A program made the translations under genes and the position numbers. From NCBI RefSeq assembly GCF_004124275.1, contig NZ_CP027218.1, positions 3,909,501 through 3,973,500 of the forward strand: a stretch of 64,000 nt of DNA, written 5' to 3'. Shown here piece by piece: positions 44,454-52,201 of the stretch (positions are counted from its first letter, which is position 1; each line of letters opens with the position of its first letter). Below the pieces are notes generated by a model, which was given only the letters and a program-made list of their open reading frames with translations, was not told the origin of the DNA and did not search any database. Source of the stretch: Pseudomonas sp. DTU12.3 (GTDB lineage: Bacteria; Pseudomonadota; Gammaproteobacteria; Pseudomonadales; Pseudomonadaceae).

Positions 44454-45839
44454 ATGACCCGTTCGACGCTCGGCGATTCTCAGGACTTTCACGTGTTCAT
44501 CGACGCCTATCGCCGTGAGTACCCGGACGATGTGCTGACCATCACCCAAACCATTTCTGCCGATCAGGACGTTACCGCCCTGGTCGATGCCCTCGCCGCC
44601 CAGGGCCGCGATCCACTGCTGATCTGCGAAAATGTCGGCAACCTCGGCGTGCCGGTGGCAAGCAATATGTTCGCCTCGCGGACCCGCATCGCCCGGCTGT
44701 TTGGCGTAACGCCGGCGCAGCTGCACGAAACCTTCCAGACCCGCGCCAATAATCCGATCGCACCGCGTTACGTGGAGAGCGGCCCGATTCTCGATGAAGT
44801 CTTTGAAGGCGAATCGCTGGATCTGGCGCTGCTGCCGATGCTCAAGCATTTCGACAGCGATCGCGGCCCGTACATCACCAACGCGATCATCATCGCCGAA
44901 GACCCGCTGACCGGCATCGCCAACATGAGCTATCACCGCTCGATGCGCCACGCCCGCCAAGCCCTCGCCACCAGCCTGCACTCACGCGGCCACCTGTGGC
45001 GGATGCTGCAAACCGCGCGCGAACGTGGCGAAGAATTGCGTGTGGCAATGGTGGTGGGCGCGCACCCGCTGTTCATGCTCGCCGCTGCTGCGCGCTTGCC
45101 GTATGGCGCTGATGAACGCGCCGTCGCCGGCGGGCTGTTCGGCGCACCGCTGGAGTTGGTGAAAACCCCGCGCTACGGCATCGGTGTCCCGGCCTCTGCC
45201 GAGTTCGTGCTGGAAGGCACTATCGATCCGGCGGCGTATGCCGAGGAAGGTCCGTTCGGCGAGTTCAGCGGTTATTCCTCGGATCGCTCGACCAACAACG
45301 TCTTGCGCGTCGATACCCTGTTGCGGCGCAAGGACGCCTGGCTGGTCGACGTGATGGGCGGCCGCTATGCCGAGCATTTGACCCTCGCCCGCCTGCCGCG
45401 CGAAGCGGAAATGAGCGAAAAACTCAAGGCACGTTTCCCCGCCGTCACCGCTGTGCATTACCCGAACTCCGGCACGCATTTTCATTGCTATGTGGCGCTG
45501 GACCAGAGCCGCGACGGCGAAGCGCGGCAGATCATGCTGGCCCTGCTCGGCTGGGATCCGTACCTGAAAACCGTGATCGCGGTGGACAGCGATATCGACA
45601 TCAGCGATGACAGCCAGGTGCTGTGGGCGCTGGCCACGCACTTCCAGCCGCATCTGGATATTTTCACCATTGATGGCTTGCCGGGCAGTCCGCTCGATCC
45701 TTCGTCCTCGGTCAATGGCACCACTTCGCGGATGGGCCTGGATGCCACACGCGGTTCGGCTTTCGACGGGATCAAGGCGCAGCTCGATCAGGATGTACTC
45801 GAACGCGCGCGGCTTTTGCTCAAAGGTCTTGAGTCGTGA
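44454..45839 (+). CDS. UbiD family prenyl-FMN-dependent decarboxylase
   Basis: A 461-residue decarboxylase of the UbiD family, which uses prenylated FMN and Mn/K to remove (or add) CO2 on aromatic, heteroaromatic or enoic acids. Key blocks are ANMSYHRSMRHARQ, the loop EEGPFGEFSGYSSDRS with the Glu used in catalysis, and the C-terminal GTTSRMGLDATRG. The in-frame region upstream overlaps the REP. The ATG at 44454, with GAGGTGAA ahead, is the start. The GTGA overlap with the ubiX-type gene shows translational coupling. The substrate is unknown and unlikely to be the ubiquinone precursor because of the catabolic context. Confidence 0.92.
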   Translation: MTRSTLGDSQDFHVFIDAYRREYPDDVLTITQTISADQDVTALVDALAAQGRDPLLICENVGNLGVPVASNMFASRTRIARLFGVTPAQLHETFQTRANNPIAPRYVESGPILDEVFEGESLDLALLPMLKHFDSDRGPYITNAIIIAEDPLTGIANMSYHRSMRHARQALATSLHSRGHLWRMLQTARERGEELRVAMVVGAHPLFMLAAAARLPYGADERAVAGGLFGAPLELVKTPRYGIGVPASAEFVLEGTIDPAAYAEEGPFGEFSGYSSDRSTNNVLRVDTLLRRKDAWLVDVMGGRYAEHLTLARLPREAEMSEKLKARFPAVTAVHYPNSGTHFHCYVALDQSRDGEARQIMLALLGWDPYLKTVIAVDSDIDISDDSQVLWALATHFQPHLDIFTIDGLPGSPLDPSSSVNGTTSRMGLDATRGSAFDGIKAQLDQDVLERARLLLKGLES

Positions 45840-46465
45840 ACCGGCAACGGATGGTGGTCGGCATCAGCGGCGCGTCCGGCTTCATCTACGGCGTGCGCCT
45901 GCTGCAATTGCTCGCCGAGCTGGACATCGAAAGCCACCTGATCATCAGCCGCGCCGCACTGCTGACCATGGCCCACGAGACGGATTACAAACTCGCCGAC
46001 GTCACCGCGCTGGCCAGTCATTACCACCGCGCCGATGACGTCGCCGCCGGGATTGCCAGCGGCTCGTTTCGCTGCCTCGGGATGGTGGTGGCGCCGTGTT
46101 CGATGAGGACGCTTGCAGAGATTGCCACTGGCACCTCATCGGGGCTGATCGGCCGCGCCGCCGACGTCACCCTCAAGGAACGCCGCACGCTGGTGCTGAT
46201 GGCCCGCGAAACCCCGCTGACCCTCGCCCACCTGCGCAACATGACTGCCGTCACCGAGATGGGCGGGATCATCGCCCCGCCGGTGCCGGCCTTCTACGCC
46301 CGGCCGGAAAACCTCGCGCAAATGGTCGACCACAGCCTCGGCCGCGTGCTCGACCTGTTCGGCCTTGATGCCGGCGTCGCCCAACGATGGCGAGAACACC
46401 AAGAACCCAGTGGGAGCGAGCCTGCTCGCGAAAGCGGTGAATCAGTCGCCATTACCGCTGGATGA
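45836..46465 (+). CDS. UbiX family flavin prenyltransferase with REP-encoded tail
   Basis: A 209-residue enzyme that attaches a dimethylallyl group to FMN, making the cofactor of the UbiD-type partner next door. The N-terminal VVGISGASGFIYGVRLLQLL, the middle APCSMRTLAEIATGTSSGLI and EMGGIIAPPVPAFYARPENL are diagnostic. The start is GTG at 45836, overlapping the ubiD stop. The last 20 or so codons (after WREHQEP) lie inside a REP element, so the original stop was probably lost and the tail GSEPARESGESVAITAG is repeat-derived. Confidence 0.9.
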   Translation: MNRQRMVVGISGASGFIYGVRLLQLLAELDIESHLIISRAALLTMAHETDYKLADVTALASHYHRADDVAAGIASGSFRCLGMVVAPCSMRTLAEIATGTSSGLIGRAADVTLKERRTLVLMARETPLTLAHLRNMTAVTEMGGIIAPPVPAFYARPENLAQMVDHSLGRVLDLFGLDAGVAQRWREHQEPSGSEPARESGESVAITAG

Positions 46466-46498
46466 CACACCGCATTCGCTAGCAGGCTAGCTCCCACA
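46409..46498. repeat. REP hairpin pair overlapping the end of the ubiX-type gene
   Basis: Arms AGTGGGAGCGAGCCTGCTCG and TAGCAGGCTAGCTCCCACA with diverged bases on the right side. The left arm and the centre are translated as the C-terminal tail of the UbiX-like protein (stop at 46463-46465). Confidence 0.85.
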
Positions 46499-46537
46499 TT
46501 TGATCTCACTCCGACAAAAACACCTGAGGAGCTTTAG

Positions 46538-47599
46538 ATGAACACTCCATTCAACGCCCCAACGCGCAACACCAAAATTCCCGTGACCATCCTCACCGGC
46601 TTTCTCGGTGCCGGTAAAACCACCCTGCTCAATTACATCCTCAAAGAAAACCACGGTCGCAAAATCGCCGTTATCGAAAACGAATTCGGTGAAGTCGGCA
46701 TCGACGGCGACCTCGTCCTCAGCTCGGAAACCGAAGAAATCTACGAGATGGTCAACGGCTGCGTATGCTGCACCGCCGAGGTTCGCGAGGATCTGGTGCG
46801 CATCGTCCGTGAGCTCGTGGCGCGCCCGGTGCGCCTCGATCACATCCTCATCGAAACCAGCGGCCTGGCCGATCCATACCCGGTGGCGCAAAGCTTTTTC
46901 ATCAATGATCCGATCGCCGATGAAGTCGAACTCGACGCGATCGTGACCATGGTTGACGCCAAACACATCGCCCAGCACCTGGAGGATCTGCAACTCGATG
47001 GCGTCGATAATCAGGCGGTGGATCAGATCGTCTGCGCCGACCGGATCGTCATCAACAAGGTCGATCTGGTCAGCAGCGCCGAAGTGGAAACGCTGCGCAG
47101 CAAGATCCGTGGCTTGAATGCCACAGCGGAACTGGTGACCTCGACCCATGCGCAAATCGACCTGACGAAAATCCTCGGTATCGGCGCATTTGAATGCACG
47201 CAGAAGCTCATGGAAATCGGCGCGGAGCAGCACGATCACGATCATCACGACCATGAGCATCACGCTGAGCACTCTATTGAAGAGCAGGATCACCAACACG
47301 ATCCAAGCGTGTCATCGGTAGGCATCGCCGTCGACGGCGCGGTCAACCTGATGGCGTTCCATCGCTGGATCAGCGAACTGCGTTCGTCCCAGGCCGACAA
47401 CCTCTATCGCATGAAAGGCGTGCTCGCCGTGGCCAACGAGAACCAGCGCTACGTGCTGCAAGGCGTGCACAGCCTGGTGGAGTTCCGCGCCTCGACCGCG
47501 TGGGGCACGGAGCCGCGCTCAAGCAAGATCGTCTTCATCGGCCGCGACCTGGACCGCGCGGCTCTGAACCAGGGCTTCGCCGCCTGCCTGGCAGGCTGA
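46538..47599 (+). CDS. CobW/YjiA-type GTP-binding metallochaperone (COG0523)
   Basis: A 353-residue G3E-family GTPase that delivers metal (Zn, Co or Fe) to client enzymes. The P-loop GFLGAGKT is at residues 21-28, the metal-binding CVCC lies at Cys75-Cys78, and NKVD is in the G domain. A His/Asp/Glu-rich loop (DHDHHDHEHHAEHSIEEQD, near residue 233) could store metal. The C-terminal CobW_C domain is complete. AGGAG lies 10 bases ahead of the ATG. Placed among three amidohydrolase genes and a ubiD-type gene, it may load their metal centres (inference). Confidence 0.92.
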   Translation: MNTPFNAPTRNTKIPVTILTGFLGAGKTTLLNYILKENHGRKIAVIENEFGEVGIDGDLVLSSETEEIYEMVNGCVCCTAEVREDLVRIVRELVARPVRLDHILIETSGLADPYPVAQSFFINDPIADEVELDAIVTMVDAKHIAQHLEDLQLDGVDNQAVDQIVCADRIVINKVDLVSSAEVETLRSKIRGLNATAELVTSTHAQIDLTKILGIGAFECTQKLMEIGAEQHDHDHHDHEHHAEHSIEEQDHQHDPSVSSVGIAVDGAVNLMAFHRWISELRSSQADNLYRMKGVLAVANENQRYVLQGVHSLVEFRASTAWGTEPRSSKIVFIGRDLDRAALNQGFAACLAG

Positions 47600-47675
47600 A
47601 ACAAGGCATCGAAGCCGGTGGATGGCGGCTTCGCAGCACGAATGACTGATGCCGATCAGCGAAACGCTGCAAAAC

Positions 47676-47766
47676 CTGTGGGAGCGAGCCTGCTCGCGAA
47701 TGCGGTGGGCCATTGAACAATGATGTCAACTGGCACAACGCTTTCGCGAGCAGGCTCGCTCCCACA
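47676..47766. repeat. REP hairpin pair (GTGGGAGC..GCTCGCGA family)
   Basis: Arms CTGTGGGAGCGAGCCTGCTC and GAGCAGGCTCGCTCCCACA, near perfect. It lies in the 249-base gap between the cobW-type gene and the permease gene. Confidence 0.85.
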
Positions 47767-47848
47767 AGGGATCTCAGTGTTTCAGGATTCAAAGGCATCA
47801 GACGAATACCCCTCTCTACCGCATAAAAACAGCCAGAGGTGTTTCCCC

Positions 47849-49216
47849 ATGTCGTCAGCCACATCCCCAGCAAAAAACGCATCCATCGTGCATCCCGTCG
47901 ACCGCATTCTGCCGGTGCGACAGATGCTCACCCTCGGCCTGCAGCACATGGCCGTCTCGTACATCGGCGCCATCGCCGTGCCGTTGATTGTCGCCAGCGC
48001 CTTAAAAATGTCCCACGCCGACACGGTGGTGTTGATCAGCACCACGCTGTTCTGCTCAGGCATCGCCACCCTCCTGCAAACCGTCGGTTTCTGGAAATTC
48101 GGCGTGCGCCTGCCGATTCTGCAAGGCGTGGCGTTCAGCAGCGTCGGCCCGGTGATCGCCATCGGCAGCAACCCGGACGTAGGGTTTGCCGGGGTTTGCG
48201 GGGCGGTGATCGGCGCGGGGATCTTCACCATGCTGATGGCGCCTTTCGTCGGTCGATTACGGCGCTTCTTCCCGCCCGTAGTGACCGGTTGCATCGTCAC
48301 TGTGATCGGTTTGCAGCTGTTCCCGATTGCCTATGAATGGGTCGGCGGCGGGCGCAACGCGAGCAACTTTGGCGCGCCGGCATTCCTCGGCGTGGCCGTA
48401 GTGGTGTTGCTGACGATTCTGCTGGTCAACCGTTATGGCAGCCCGCTGCTGCGCAACATGGCGGTGTTGATCGGCATGCTGATCGGCGCCGGTCTGGCGT
48501 ATGGCCTCGGGATGGGCAGTTTTCACAGCGTTGAAGAAGCGCCGTGGCTGACCGTGCCCTACCCGTTCTACTTCGGTTTGCCGACCTTCAGCCTGATCCC
48601 CATCGCGACCATGGTGGTGGTGATGATCGTGCAGATGGTCGAGTCGATGGGGCTGTTCGTGGCCATCGGCGACATCGTCGAAAAACCGGTGGAAGACAAA
48701 CAGGTGATCAACGGCCTGCGCGCCAATGGTCTGGCCAGCACCATCGCCGGGATGTTCGCGGCGTTCCCTTTTATCGCCTTCATGGAAAACGTCGGCCTGG
48801 TGATCCTCACCGGCGTGCGCAGCCGTTGGGTGGTCGCGGTCAGCGGCTTGCTGATGTGCTCGATTGCCTTGGTGCCCAAGGCCGGCGCGATCATCGCCTC
48901 GATGCCCACCGCCGCCCTCGGTGGCGCTGGCATTGCGATGTTCGGCGTGGTCGCGGCGGCGGGTATTCAGACCCTCGCCAAGGTCGATTACGAGCGCAAT
49001 CGCTACAACGTTTTGATCGTCGGTTTCACCATCGCCGCCGCGCTGGTGCCGGTGCTCGCCCCCACCCTGTTCAAACAACTTCCCGAGTGGTCGCAGCCGT
49101 TCCTGCACAGCAGCGTGGTCATCGCCTGCCTGGTGTCGGTGCTGCTCAACGCCGCGCTGAATGGCGTCAGCGTGGCGGAAACCACCGCCAGCAAATCCGC
49201 CTCGCACATCCTTTAG
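47849..49216 (+). CDS. NCS2 family nucleobase (uracil/xanthine) permease
   Basis: A 455-residue inner-membrane symporter of the NAT/NCS2 family. The signatures are present: QHMAVSYIGAIAVPLIVA in the first helix pair, LPILQGVAFSSVGPVIAIGS, and the VVVMIVQMVESMGLFVAIGD motif with the substrate-binding Glu. About 13-14 hydrophobic segments are seen. The ATG at 47849 is chosen for its AGAGGTG Shine-Dalgarno; the open frame upstream runs into the REP. Purine-like substrates fit this branch best. It is probably co-transcribed with the deaminase-type gene downstream (13-base gap). Confidence 0.92.
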   Translation: MSSATSPAKNASIVHPVDRILPVRQMLTLGLQHMAVSYIGAIAVPLIVASALKMSHADTVVLISTTLFCSGIATLLQTVGFWKFGVRLPILQGVAFSSVGPVIAIGSNPDVGFAGVCGAVIGAGIFTMLMAPFVGRLRRFFPPVVTGCIVTVIGLQLFPIAYEWVGGGRNASNFGAPAFLGVAVVVLLTILLVNRYGSPLLRNMAVLIGMLIGAGLAYGLGMGSFHSVEEAPWLTVPYPFYFGLPTFSLIPIATMVVVMIVQMVESMGLFVAIGDIVEKPVEDKQVINGLRANGLASTIAGMFAAFPFIAFMENVGLVILTGVRSRWVVAVSGLLMCSIALVPKAGAIIASMPTAALGGAGIAMFGVVAAAGIQTLAKVDYERNRYNVLIVGFTIAAALVPVLAPTLFKQLPEWSQPFLHSSVVIACLVSVLLNAALNGVSVAETTASKSASHIL

Positions 49217-49229
49217 TTTGGAGCTGCCC

Positions 49230-50618
49230 ATGACTCAACTTCAGAACATCCTGATCAAGCACCCGGTCGCGGTGATGACCGGCCTGCGCGGCCCTCGCGC
49301 ACGGGCCGGCGCTGTGGACATCCGCGTGGTCAATGGCCGCATCGCTGAAATGGCCGCGAACCTCGAGCCGCAACCCGGCGAACGAGTGATCGACGCGCGC
49401 AATTGCGTGGTCTATCCGGGCTGGATCAACACTCACCATCACCTGTTCCAGAACCTGCTCAAAGCCGTACCCGAAGGGTTGAATCAGGATCTGCAAGGCT
49501 GGCTGGCGAGCGTGCCCTACCCGCGCCTCAACCGCTTTACCCCGCAACTGGCGCGGATCGCCGCACGGCTGGGCATGGTCGAGTTGCTGCTGTCCGGCGT
49601 CACCACCTGCGCTGATCACCACTACCTTTACCACGCCCACGGCAGCACCGAGACCGGCGACCTGTTGTTTGATATGGCTGATGAATTTGGCCTGCGTTTT
49701 GTGCTGTGCCGTGGCGGCGCACTGGAGTCGGCCAGCGCACATCCGGGCTTCTCGAAAACCGCGCTGCAACCGGAGAGCCTCGAACAGATGGTCGGTGACA
49801 TCGAGCGGCTGAAATCGCTGTATCACCAGGACACCCCGGACGCGATGCGCCGCGTGGTCGTCGCCCCGACCACACCGACGTTCTCGCTGCCGCCAACGCT
49901 GCTGCGCGAACTCGCGCACACCGCACGCGGCCTCGGTTTACGCCTGCACACGCACCTGTCGGAAACGCAGAACTACGTGAATTTCTGCCGCGAAAAATAC
50001 AACTGCCTGCCGGTGGAGTTCGTCGCCGAACACGAATGGCTCGGCCCCGATGTCTGGTTCGCCCACGCCGTGCACCTGCAACCGGGCGAAATCCGCATGC
50101 TGGCGCAAACCGGCACCGGCATCTCCCATTGCCCGGTGAGCAACGCCCGGCTGGGCAGCGGCGTCGCACCGGTGCCGCAGATGTATGAGGCCGGCGTGCC
50201 GATTTCCCTGGGTGTGGACGGCGTGGCGTCGAATGAATCCGGGAGCATGGTCGGCGAAGCCAACACCGCGTGGCTGATCCACCGCGCCGAACAAGGCGCC
50301 TCGGCGACTACCGCTGAAGATGTCATTCACTGGGGTACGGCGGCTGGCGCGCAGGTGTTGGGCCTTGGCGCCGTCGGCACCCTCGAAGTCGGGCAAGCGG
50401 CGGATCTGGTGGTCTACAGCCTCGATCATCCTCGGTTCTACGGCTTCCACGACAGCGCCGTCGCCCCGGTGGTCGCGGGCGAACCGATCAGCGTGAAATA
50501 CAGCCTGGTGGGCGGCAGAATCGTCGTCGACAACGGCGTGATCCCGGGCCTCGACATCGAACGCATGCGCGCCGAAGCCTGGCAAGGCGTCCAACAACTG
50601 ATGAACATCGACGACTGA
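49230..50618 (+). CDS. Aminohydrolase of the 8-oxoguanine/atrazine type (COG0402)
   Basis: A 462-residue metal-dependent deaminase or dechlorinase of the amidohydrolase superfamily. Metal and substrate residues are seen: the strand-1 His pair in GWINTHHHLFQNLL, His in LRLHTHLSETQNY, His in WFAHAVHL, the family's SHCPVSNARLGSGVAPV and the strand-8 Asp in SLGVDGVASNESGSM. Relatives deaminate 8-oxoguanine, isoguanine, isocytosine or pterins. The coupled nucleobase permease suggests such an amino-heterocycle is imported and deaminated. The start at 49230 has GGAG 8 bases ahead. Confidence 0.9.
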   Translation: MTQLQNILIKHPVAVMTGLRGPRARAGAVDIRVVNGRIAEMAANLEPQPGERVIDARNCVVYPGWINTHHHLFQNLLKAVPEGLNQDLQGWLASVPYPRLNRFTPQLARIAARLGMVELLLSGVTTCADHHYLYHAHGSTETGDLLFDMADEFGLRFVLCRGGALESASAHPGFSKTALQPESLEQMVGDIERLKSLYHQDTPDAMRRVVVAPTTPTFSLPPTLLRELAHTARGLGLRLHTHLSETQNYVNFCREKYNCLPVEFVAEHEWLGPDVWFAHAVHLQPGEIRMLAQTGTGISHCPVSNARLGSGVAPVPQMYEAGVPISLGVDGVASNESGSMVGEANTAWLIHRAEQGASATTAEDVIHWGTAAGAQVLGLGAVGTLEVGQAADLVVYSLDHPRFYGFHDSAVAPVVAGEPISVKYSLVGGRIVVDNGVIPGLDIERMRAEAWQGVQQLMNIDD

Positions 50619-50639
50619 CCCAAACCCACCACAACACCC

Positions 50640-50729
50640 TGTGGGAGCGGGCTTGCTCGGGAATACGGTATTTCATTCAGTAATTGTGCCGACTGAACCA
50701 CCGCTTTCGCGAGCAAGCCCGCTCCCACA
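50640..50729. repeat. REP hairpin pair (GTGGGAGC..GCTCGCGA family)
   Basis: Arms TGTGGGAGCGGGCTTGCTCG and CGAGCAAGCCCGCTCCCACA flank about 50 bases. It lies between the aminohydrolase gene and a small gene and may mark the end of the cluster transcript. Confidence 0.85.
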
Positions 50730-50833
50730 GAAACGCCAGCCATTCGCGCGTCTTGGGTTTGTCGACTAAGGTTATTCCCTCATCGGATTGAGCCCCTGCC
50801 AGCAAGATCGGGCTCTTGATCAAGGAGAGACTG

Positions 50834-51043
50834 ATGACGTCGCGTCGCAACATCGAACAGACTTATCGCACCTGGTCCAGCCCCATTCTGCTGGAGCTGA
50901 AAAAGCGCGAACACCAAATGGCGCCGTTCGAGCGCCAGGCGCTGGAGAATGTGTTGGTGGAAAGACGGTTGCTGGATATCGGCAATCCGAAGGGCAATGA
51001 TCGCCGCCAGAGCCCGACGAACAAAAACGACCAACCTGGCTAA
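50834..51043 (+). CDS. Small charged protein, unknown function
   Basis: A 69-residue, highly charged, probably helical protein (LLELKKREHQMAPFERQALE, then NVLVERRLLDIG), with no signal peptide or membrane span. AAGGAGAG lies 6 bases ahead of the ATG. I do not recognise a family. Codon use looks normal for the genome, which supports its being real. It is flanked by REP elements on both sides. Confidence 0.5.
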   Translation: MTSRRNIEQTYRTWSSPILLELKKREHQMAPFERQALENVLVERRLLDIGNPKGNDRRQSPTNKNDQPG

Positions 51044-51074
51044 TCGCATGACTCAACTGCACGCATGAATGACT

Positions 51075-51163
51075 TGTAGGAGTGAGCCTGCTCGCGATGG
51101 CGGTACATCAGACAATATTGCAGTGTCTGACAGCCCGTTATCGCGAGCAGGCTCACTCCTACA
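51075..51163. repeat. REP hairpin pair (GGAGTGAGCCTGCTCGCGA family)
   Basis: Arms TGTAGGAGTGAGCCTGCTCG and CGAGCAGGCTCACTCCTACA, perfect inverted repeat around about 50 bases. A close copy is at 37296. Confidence 0.85.
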
Positions 51164-51179
51164 AATTCCATATGCGTTT

Positions 51180-52106
51180 TCAGGATTTGCTACAGGAGGC
51201 CACTGAAAGGCTCAGCTTCAGAAGTTCTTTGCGTAACATCGATGGCTCGACAACAGCCATTCCAGAGCACCATCCAAGCTGCATCAGCCTATTGAGCTTT
51301 TGTTGACTGAGTTCGGGTTCGACCAGCAAACAACTTTTCCGGTCGCGGATGCTGATGACATTCAGCAGCCAGTCTTCGCCCTGCTCCGCCATCCATTGGC
51401 TGATCGTCGGCCGGTATTTCTGCAGTAATACGTCGGCATCCCACACGGTCATTTGCGCGAAAATCTGCGGCAGGTTGCTTTCGGGCTTAATCCGTTTCAA
51501 GTCGGCTGCCAAGGCATTGGCGAGGTCTGATTCGATGTCGGCCTGGCATTCGAGGAAGTAGTGCTCGGGCCAGTTCGTTGCGAGTTTCGCCCGAAACGCG
51601 AGGTCGGCGTAGGCGTCGATGTCCGCTGGCGTGGTCATCTGGCTGGTGAAATTCAGGGTGTTGTCGAGAATTGCGGTGGCCAACAGAGCGGCGCTTTGCT
51701 GACTGATTTTTGGTAGCAAACCTGCGGCCTGCCAGCGTTGAAACACCTGAGTCGCCGCTGCGCCGATCGGGCGAATGTCGGCGGCCGATCCAAGTTTGTC
51801 TGCCCAATAATCTTCGTAACCGGGATGATGGTCGATGACTTCCACCACCCTGTCGAGCACCACCATTGGGTCGAAATGGTGATGGTCGGAGACGTCGACC
51901 AAGATGAATTCATCGGTCGGCGATGGTTCATGCGTTTGAAAAGCGCAGCCCCAATCAAGCACGGTTTTCGAGACACTGGCGTTGGCTGTTGCGCTGCTGA
52001 CGGCGCGGGCGGGGATGCCTTGCAGGTTGAGCAGTTCTGCGTAGGCGATGCAGCAAGCGTAGGCGTCGATGTCCAGATAGGACGCGCCGGAGGTGATGAT
52101 TTTCAT
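51180..52106 (-). CDS. DHH family phosphoesterase-like protein
   Basis: A 308-residue protein of the DHH superfamily (manganese-dependent pyrophosphatases, exopolyphosphatases, nanoRNases). Metal motifs are seen in order: SYLDIDAYACCIAYAE near residue 9 (the first Asp motif, without the usual D-x-D-x-x-x-S pattern), LVDVSDHHHFD, and VIDHHPGYEDYW (the DHH motif) near residue 92. The typical DHHA1 C-terminal domain is not evident, though the C-terminal 120 residues could take its place. The start at 52106 is taken by similarity; there is no strong Shine-Dalgarno. The substrate is unknown. Confidence 0.75.
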   Translation of the reverse strand: MKIITSGASYLDIDAYACCIAYAELLNLQGIPARAVSSATANASVSKTVLDWGCAFQTHEPSPTDEFILVDVSDHHHFDPMVVLDRVVEVIDHHPGYEDYWADKLGSAADIRPIGAAATQVFQRWQAAGLLPKISQQSAALLATAILDNTLNFTSQMTTPADIDAYADLAFRAKLATNWPEHYFLECQADIESDLANALAADLKRIKPESNLPQIFAQMTVWDADVLLQKYRPTISQWMAEQGEDWLLNVISIRDRKSCLLVEPELSQQKLNRLMQLGWCSGMAVVEPSMLRKELLKLSLSVASCSKS

Positions 52107-52149
52107 GAGGCGGCAACGTCGCATATTTTCATGACATTGGGGTGACAGG

Positions 52150-52199
52150 AAAAGATCGCAGCCTGCGGCAGCGCCTACACAGGGCTGCGATCTTTTGAT
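52150..52199. repeat. Truncated REP element
   Basis: AAAAGATCGCAGCCTGCGGC, then a short centre and GGCTGCGATCTTTT form an inverted repeat, but the GTAGGAGCTGCC arm is missing on one side and altered on the other. It ends right before the stop of the N-carbamoyl hydrolase gene. Confidence 0.7.
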
Positions 52200-52201
52200 G
52201 T

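Noticed and set aside
44454..46465. Ubiquinone biosynthesis genes ubiD and ubiX proper
   Set aside because: The catabolic neighbourhood and translational coupling suggest a dedicated decarboxylase with its own cofactor enzyme, so the ubiquinone-specific names were not used as gene symbols.
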